Assembly (NCBI GenBank): GCA_948847595.1
Contig: CAQOGY010000010.1
Coordinates: forward strand, 1 to 64,000
DNA length: 64,000 nt
Origin: an uncultured Bacteroides sp.
GTDB taxonomy: Bacteria > Bacteroidota > Bacteroidia > Bacteroidales > Bacteroidaceae
Direction of reading: 5' to 3'
In this document: in pieces, positions 59,998 to 64,000 of the stretch
Layout of the letters: every line of letters starts with the position of its first letter
Position numbering within the stretch: the first letter of the stretch is position 1
Made by a program: the position numbers and the translations under genes
The notes under the pieces: model-generated
The model's input: only the letters and a program-made list of their open reading frames with translations
Databases searched by the model: none
Told to the model about the DNA's origin: nothing

Positions 59998-60948
59998 TTA
60001 AATAATTCCCTTTGCAGAGAGATAACGTTCCGCTTCGATAGCAGCCTTACAGCCACTTCCCGCTGCTGTAATAGCCTGACGATAATGCGGATCAGCCACA
60101 TCTCCCGCTGCGAATACTCCGGGAATTTTCGTACGGGGGCTGTCACCATCTGTAATAATGTAACCCACTTCGTCAGTATCGATATACTCCTTGAAGATAT
60201 CCGAATTCGGTTTGTGACCGATAGCCAAGAAGAAACCGTCGATCGGCAGGCTGTAACGTTCTTCGTCCGATTCGCCCCAACGCTTCACGACATTCATACC
60301 TTCTACGCCGTTGTCGCCAAACAAGCCGACTACATTGTGTTCGAAAAGAACTTCAATCTTCTCATGCTTCTGCACACGCTCCTGCATAATCTTCGATGCA
60401 CGCAGGTAAGGTTTGCGAACCACCAGATATACTTTGGATGCCAGACCAGCCAGATAGATCGCTTCCTCACAGGCGGTATCTCCACCGCCCACCACTGCAA
60501 CGACTTTCTTCCGGTAGAAGAAACCGTCACAAGTAGCACAAGCGCTAACTCCCATTCCGGCGTATTTCTTTTCGTCTTCCAGTCCCAGGTATTTGGCCGT
60601 AGCACCGGTAGAAATGATCAATGCTTCCGTTTCAATCACCTTATCACCGTCAATCGTTATTTTATAAGGAGCTTTGCTCAAATCTGCCGCTGTAGCAATA
60701 CCGAAACGGACGTCTGTTCCGAAACGGCTGGCTTGCGCACGCAAATCTTCCATCAACTGCGGACCACTGATTCCTTCCGGATAACCGGGGAAGTTCTCCA
60801 CATCCGTAGTAGTCGTCAACTGACCACCAGGTTGCAATCCTTCATAAAGCACCGGACAAAGGTTAGCACGTCCTGCATAGATCGCTGCCGTATATCCGGC
60901 AGGCCCTGAGCCTATAATCAGGCATTTTACTTTTTCTATTTCTGCCAT
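59998..60948 (-). CDS. trxB: Thioredoxin reductase
   Basis: 316 residues. It reduces thioredoxin with NADPH. The FAD-binding motif is GSGPAGYTAAIYAGRA, the redox pair is CATC in GVSACATCDGFFYRKK, the NADPH motif is VVGGGDTACEEAIYLA, and the C-terminal FAD motif is PGVFAAGDVADPHYRQAITA. Length and order are normal. It is the last gene of the ftsK-lolA-trxB run, with a 60-bp gap after lolA. Confidence 0.98.
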   Translation of the reverse strand: MAEIEKVKCLIIGSGPAGYTAAIYAGRANLCPVLYEGLQPGGQLTTTTDVENFPGYPEGISGPQLMEDLRAQASRFGTDVRFGIATAADLSKAPYKITIDGDKVIETEALIISTGATAKYLGLEDEKKYAGMGVSACATCDGFFYRKKVVAVVGGGDTACEEAIYLAGLASKVYLVVRKPYLRASKIMQERVQKHEKIEVLFEHNVVGLFGDNGVEGMNVVKRWGESDEERYSLPIDGFFLAIGHKPNSDIFKEYIDTDEVGYIITDGDSPRTKIPGVFAAGDVADPHYRQAITAAGSGCKAAIEAERYLSAKGII

Positions 60949-61008
60949 TTTATTGTTATATTATTGTTTTATATTCCAACTATCTCATCTCTTACTCAAA
61001 AGAACATC

Positions 61009-61656
61009 CTATCGTAAGTCTATCACTTCCGCAGTGGGGTATGCCTTCCGGTCGAAAGTGAAAACATGATCCGCATAATCCAGTCCGGTCTGATAAGCTG
61101 TCACGGTAATCTCATTACGCGTTTTCTGACCACGTTGCTGAAGCTGAATGTAAACCGGTTCATACGTACTCTTTGTCACATAAAGCGTAATACTTTCCAA
61201 CTCTTGCTTTTTATCATTAGCAGTCAGAATCACTTCCCAAACAGCTTTACCCTGATATACCTTCACAGTTCCCAGCTTATAAGAGAATCCTTTCTGATAC
61301 ATATAAAGAAAGGTATACGGATTGATTTGCTGCAACTCTTCCTGAGTAGGATTGCTGACATTCACTTCATCATTTCTCACCATGTAACTCCACTGTGTTT
61401 TCCCGTCAAACCAAGTGGTTGTCTCGGAGGTCTTCAGCATAAACTTCTCGCCTTTCAACTGGATGATACCATTCTCACGTCCTTCCAGATGACCGTCATT
61501 GACAGCCTTCAAGGTAAAATCAGCCCTTACACCACCTGCCTTCTTAAATGCTTCGGCTGTCTTCTCCAGAACAGCTTTAGCCTGCGACTGCTGTTGTTGA
61601 GCAATCACAGGCAGTGACAGTAAAGCTATTAAAACACTAAAAATGTATTTTCTCAT
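61009..61656 (-). CDS. LolA-like outer membrane lipoprotein carrier
   Basis: 215 residues with a signal peptide (MRKYIFSVLIALLSLPVIAQ). The mature part (AKAVLEKTAEAFKKAGGVRA, DFTLKAVNDGHLEGRENGII, then a beta-sheet region) fits the LolA/LolB cupped-sheet family, which ferries lipoproteins across the periplasm. The residues WFDGKTQWSYMVRNDEVNVS are typical. It lies 19 bp after ftsK and before trxB. Family is fairly sure. Whether it is the true LolA or a paralogue cannot be told from the sequence alone. Confidence 0.9.
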   Translation of the reverse strand: MRKYIFSVLIALLSLPVIAQQQQSQAKAVLEKTAEAFKKAGGVRADFTLKAVNDGHLEGRENGIIQLKGEKFMLKTSETTTWFDGKTQWSYMVRNDEVNVSNPTQEELQQINPYTFLYMYQKGFSYKLGTVKVYQGKAVWEVILTANDKKQELESITLYVTKSTYEPVYIQLQQRGQKTRNEITVTAYQTGLDYADHVFTFDRKAYPTAEVIDLR

Positions 61657-61675
61657 TTGATTAATAAACGATCTG

Positions 61676-64000
61676 TTATTGTAAATTGTTCAAACGCATT
61701 TCAAGATCATTATCGTCGATGCAGAGTACATCACGAGCCTTGCTTCCCTGTGTAGGTCCGACGATTCCCGCCTTTTCAAGCTGGTCCATGATACGTCCGG
61801 CACGATTGTAACCGATAGCAAATTTACGTTGAATTAACGAAGTGGAACCTTGCTGATGGATGACCACCAAGCGTGCCGCATCTTCAAATAACGGGTCGAG
61901 ACGTCCCATATCAATGTCGCCCACTTCACTACCGCTGTCTTCGCTCACATACTCGGGCAGGAAGAACGGAGTTGGATAACTCTGCTGACGGGCAATAAAC
62001 TTCGTGATTTCCTCCACTTCCGGCGTATCGATAAAGGCACACTGCACACGTACCGGATCAGCACCTTGCAGGAAGAGCATATCTCCCTTACCAATCAGGC
62101 GGTTTGCCCCCGGACGGTCAAGAATCGTACGGGAGTCCATCATAGCAGATACACGGAACGCAATACGTGCCGGGAAGTTCGCCTTGATCGTACCTGTAAT
62201 GATATTCGTTGTCGGACGCTGCGTAGCGATAATCATGTGAATACCGACCGCACGTGCCAACTGCGCAATACGGGCAATAGGAAGTTCCACTTCCTTACCG
62301 GCAGTCATGATCAAATCTCCGAACTCGTCGATTACCACCACAATATACGGCATAAACTTATGTCCTTTCTCCGGATTGAGGCGGCGGTTGATAAACTTCT
62401 CATTATACTCCTTGACATTACGTACATGAGCCATCTTCAAGAGGTCATAGCGTGTATCCATTTCCACACAAACAGAATTCAGCGTTTGCACTACCTTGGT
62501 CACGTCCGTAATAATCGGTTCGCCTCCGTCGGGAAGTTTGGCCAGAAAATGGTTTTCAATGACGGAGTAAATGCTGAACTCCACCTTCTTCGGGTCAACC
62601 AGTACAAATTTCAATTCAGCCGGATGCTTCTTATATAATAAGGAAGTAATGATTGCATTCAAGCCGACAGACTTACCCTGCCCGGTAGCACCTGCCACCA
62701 ACACGTGCGGCATCTTGCAAAGGTCGAACATGAACACTTCGTTCGTGATCGTCTTACCCAGTACAATCGGTAAGTCAAACTTGGACTCCTGGAACTTCTT
62801 GCTTCCAATCACGCTCTGACCGGATACAATCTTCGGATTCTTATTCGGAACTTCAATACCGATGGTTCCCTTACCCGGTATCGGAGCAATAATACGGATA
62901 CCATCCGCTGACAAACTCAGGGCGATATCATCCTCCAGGCCCCGGATCTTCGAGATACGCACACCCTGTTCAGGGGTAATTTCATAAAGAGTCACCGTAG
63001 GACCTACCGTAGCTTTGATCGTACTGATTTCAATGCCAAAGCTGCGCAATGTATTAATGATACGGTCTTTATTCGCATTCTGCTCGTCCATGTCAATCGT
63101 CGGATCGTCATTCTCAAAATGCTTCATCAAGTCGATTGTCGGGAAACGGTAATTTTCCAGATCCTTCATCGGATTATAAGGTTCTTGCTCCGGACCCTGA
63201 TATTCTTCTTCGGACGTAGCTGTCTCTACCTGGAACCCGGGTTCATCCTCACCCGGCAATTCATCCTGAGCAGCAGGAGGAACCACATCGCTTACGGTCG
63301 GTTCAAAGACCATAGTCACCCCTTCCGCCTCATCAGCAGAAGGAAGTTCGTCGTCCGGTTCCGGTGCGTTGACCGGAGATTCTTCTTTCGGTTCTTCTGC
63401 CTGTATATCCATCACGGGAGCAGGAGGAGGTGTTTGCTTATAAGTACGTTTCAGATTGAACTCCACTTCCTGCGGTTGCGAGGTCGTGAACTCCTGTGTT
63501 CCTTCTTCTGCTGTCTCTTTTTCCTCTTCTTTCTTCTGACGTTTGAGGAAACTCAGAGCAAAAAGTTTGCGCAACCAGATTATCGTCCGTGCACTTATGT
63601 AGATAAAGAAACAGACTGCCGTTATCAGCAGGATCATCCATACTCCGGGAACTCCCACCTGCGAAACCAGCCAGCGGCTTACATTGTAACCGTGCATACC
63701 TCCCAGATAAATGAAAGAATCCTGATAATGATCCATCAAAGCGAAACCGAAGAATACGGAGAACCAAATCAATAATAATGTACAACCGATAAACCATTTC
63801 CACAGACGGACAATGCGCACCCGCATCAGCTTCAATCCTGCCACCGCCAAAAAGACAAGGATAAAGAAAGAAGATATTCCAAAACAGTCATTTATCAGAT
63901 AACTAGCCAACTGTGCTCCGCGAGATCCGGCATAGTTTTTTACATTGTTATTAACCGCCGCAAGGTCTGCCGAGTTGCCGCTGTCGATAATACTTTGGTC
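61676..64000 (-). CDS. ftsK: DNA translocase FtsK, N-terminus cut by window edge
   Basis: The frame is open to base 64000, so the gene starts outside the window; 775 codons are visible. Order: membrane helices in the first ~170 visible residues, an acidic/Pro-rich linker (EEPKEESPVNAPEPDDELPS), the alpha/beta motor with Walker A GATGQGKSVGLN, Walker B IVVVIDEFGDLIM, and the winged-helix gamma domain (DPLFEDAARLVVIHQQGSTS) that reads KOPS-type sequences. FtsK pumps chromosomes through the division septum and aids dimer resolution. It heads the lolA-trxB run in this window. Confidence 0.97.
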   Translation of the reverse strand, partial: DQSIIDSGNSADLAAVNNNVKNYAGSRGAQLASYLINDCFGISSFFILVFLAVAGLKLMRVRIVRLWKWFIGCTLLLIWFSVFFGFALMDHYQDSFIYLGGMHGYNVSRWLVSQVGVPGVWMILLITAVCFFIYISARTIIWLRKLFALSFLKRQKKEEEKETAEEGTQEFTTSQPQEVEFNLKRTYKQTPPPAPVMDIQAEEPKEESPVNAPEPDDELPSADEAEGVTMVFEPTVSDVVPPAAQDELPGEDEPGFQVETATSEEEYQGPEQEPYNPMKDLENYRFPTIDLMKHFENDDPTIDMDEQNANKDRIINTLRSFGIEISTIKATVGPTVTLYEITPEQGVRISKIRGLEDDIALSLSADGIRIIAPIPGKGTIGIEVPNKNPKIVSGQSVIGSKKFQESKFDLPIVLGKTITNEVFMFDLCKMPHVLVAGATGQGKSVGLNAIITSLLYKKHPAELKFVLVDPKKVEFSIYSVIENHFLAKLPDGGEPIITDVTKVVQTLNSVCVEMDTRYDLLKMAHVRNVKEYNEKFINRRLNPEKGHKFMPYIVVVIDEFGDLIMTAGKEVELPIARIAQLARAVGIHMIIATQRPTTNIITGTIKANFPARIAFRVSAMMDSRTILDRPGANRLIGKGDMLFLQGADPVRVQCAFIDTPEVEEITKFIARQQSYPTPFFLPEYVSEDSGSEVGDIDMGRLDPLFEDAARLVVIHQQGSTSLIQRKFAIGYNRAGRIMDQLEKAGIVGPTQGSKARDVLCIDDNDLEMRLNNLQ

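Overview
The window is chromosomal DNA from a Bacteroides (Bacteroidota), most likely near the B. thetaiotaomicron group. The evidence is a SusC/SusD pair run by an ECF sigma/FecR pair, a type III glutamine synthetase, many Bacteroidales-only families (DUF4837, DUF3810, DUF5686, DUF6340), and a repeated promoter -7 word TAnnTTTG in place of a classic TATAAT box. No rRNA, tRNA, insertion sequence or CRISPR array was seen. Most of the window is ordinary core genome.

Layout. 1-5511 (minus): rlmN, a DUF4837 lipoprotein, pdxA, a 118-bp AT-rich inverted repeat, a sigma-54 activator, lptE and a truncated gene at the left edge. 5650-13221 (minus): an envelope operon reading coaX, a barrel-type outer membrane protein, a TPR-like secreted protein, lptC, a CBS/DUF21 membrane protein and a PpiD-like chaperone. 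13663-21614 (plus): a DUF4105 membrane protein, a degenerate phosphatase-fold protein, secA, a DUF6340 lipoprotein and a small acidic protein. 21846-31637: a host-glycan utilisation locus (ECF sigma, FecR anti-sigma, STN-SusC, SusD, GH89 alpha-N-acetylglucosaminidase). 32027-43948: a sensor kinase, valS, a Cys-motif membrane protein, DUF3810, mazG, then rnz with an ECF sigma, a likely anti-sigma and a Spy-like periplasmic protein, then rpsA.

The accessory part is 44117-51300. It holds a 1942-residue DUF4011/SF1 helicase/PD-(D/E)xK nuclease protein whose N-terminus looks transglutaminase-like. A retron-type reverse transcriptase (49979-51112) converges on it with only 33 bp between the stop codons. 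Directly upstream of the reverse transcriptase, inside 51135-51269, I can read a complete candidate retron RNA: a promoter, a 12-bp a1/a2 pairing, a TTAGC branch-type motif, an msr stem-loop and an AT-rich msd hairpin. The reverse transcriptase carries an N-terminal membrane helix. This putative membrane-anchored retron beside a helicase-nuclease is the best candidate for an undescribed defence system here.

The right end has a DUF5686 protein, a long palindrome, glnN (GSIII) behind a triplicated operator-like motif, a Crp/Fnr regulator, a GH20 hexosaminidase, and the ftsK-lolA-trxB group cut by the right edge.

A second unexplained signal is a set of four intergenic arrays (13530, 31831, 39529 and 53750) that all repeat with a period of exactly 22 bp. 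They fall into three sequence families, and two of the arrays are inverted relatives of each other.
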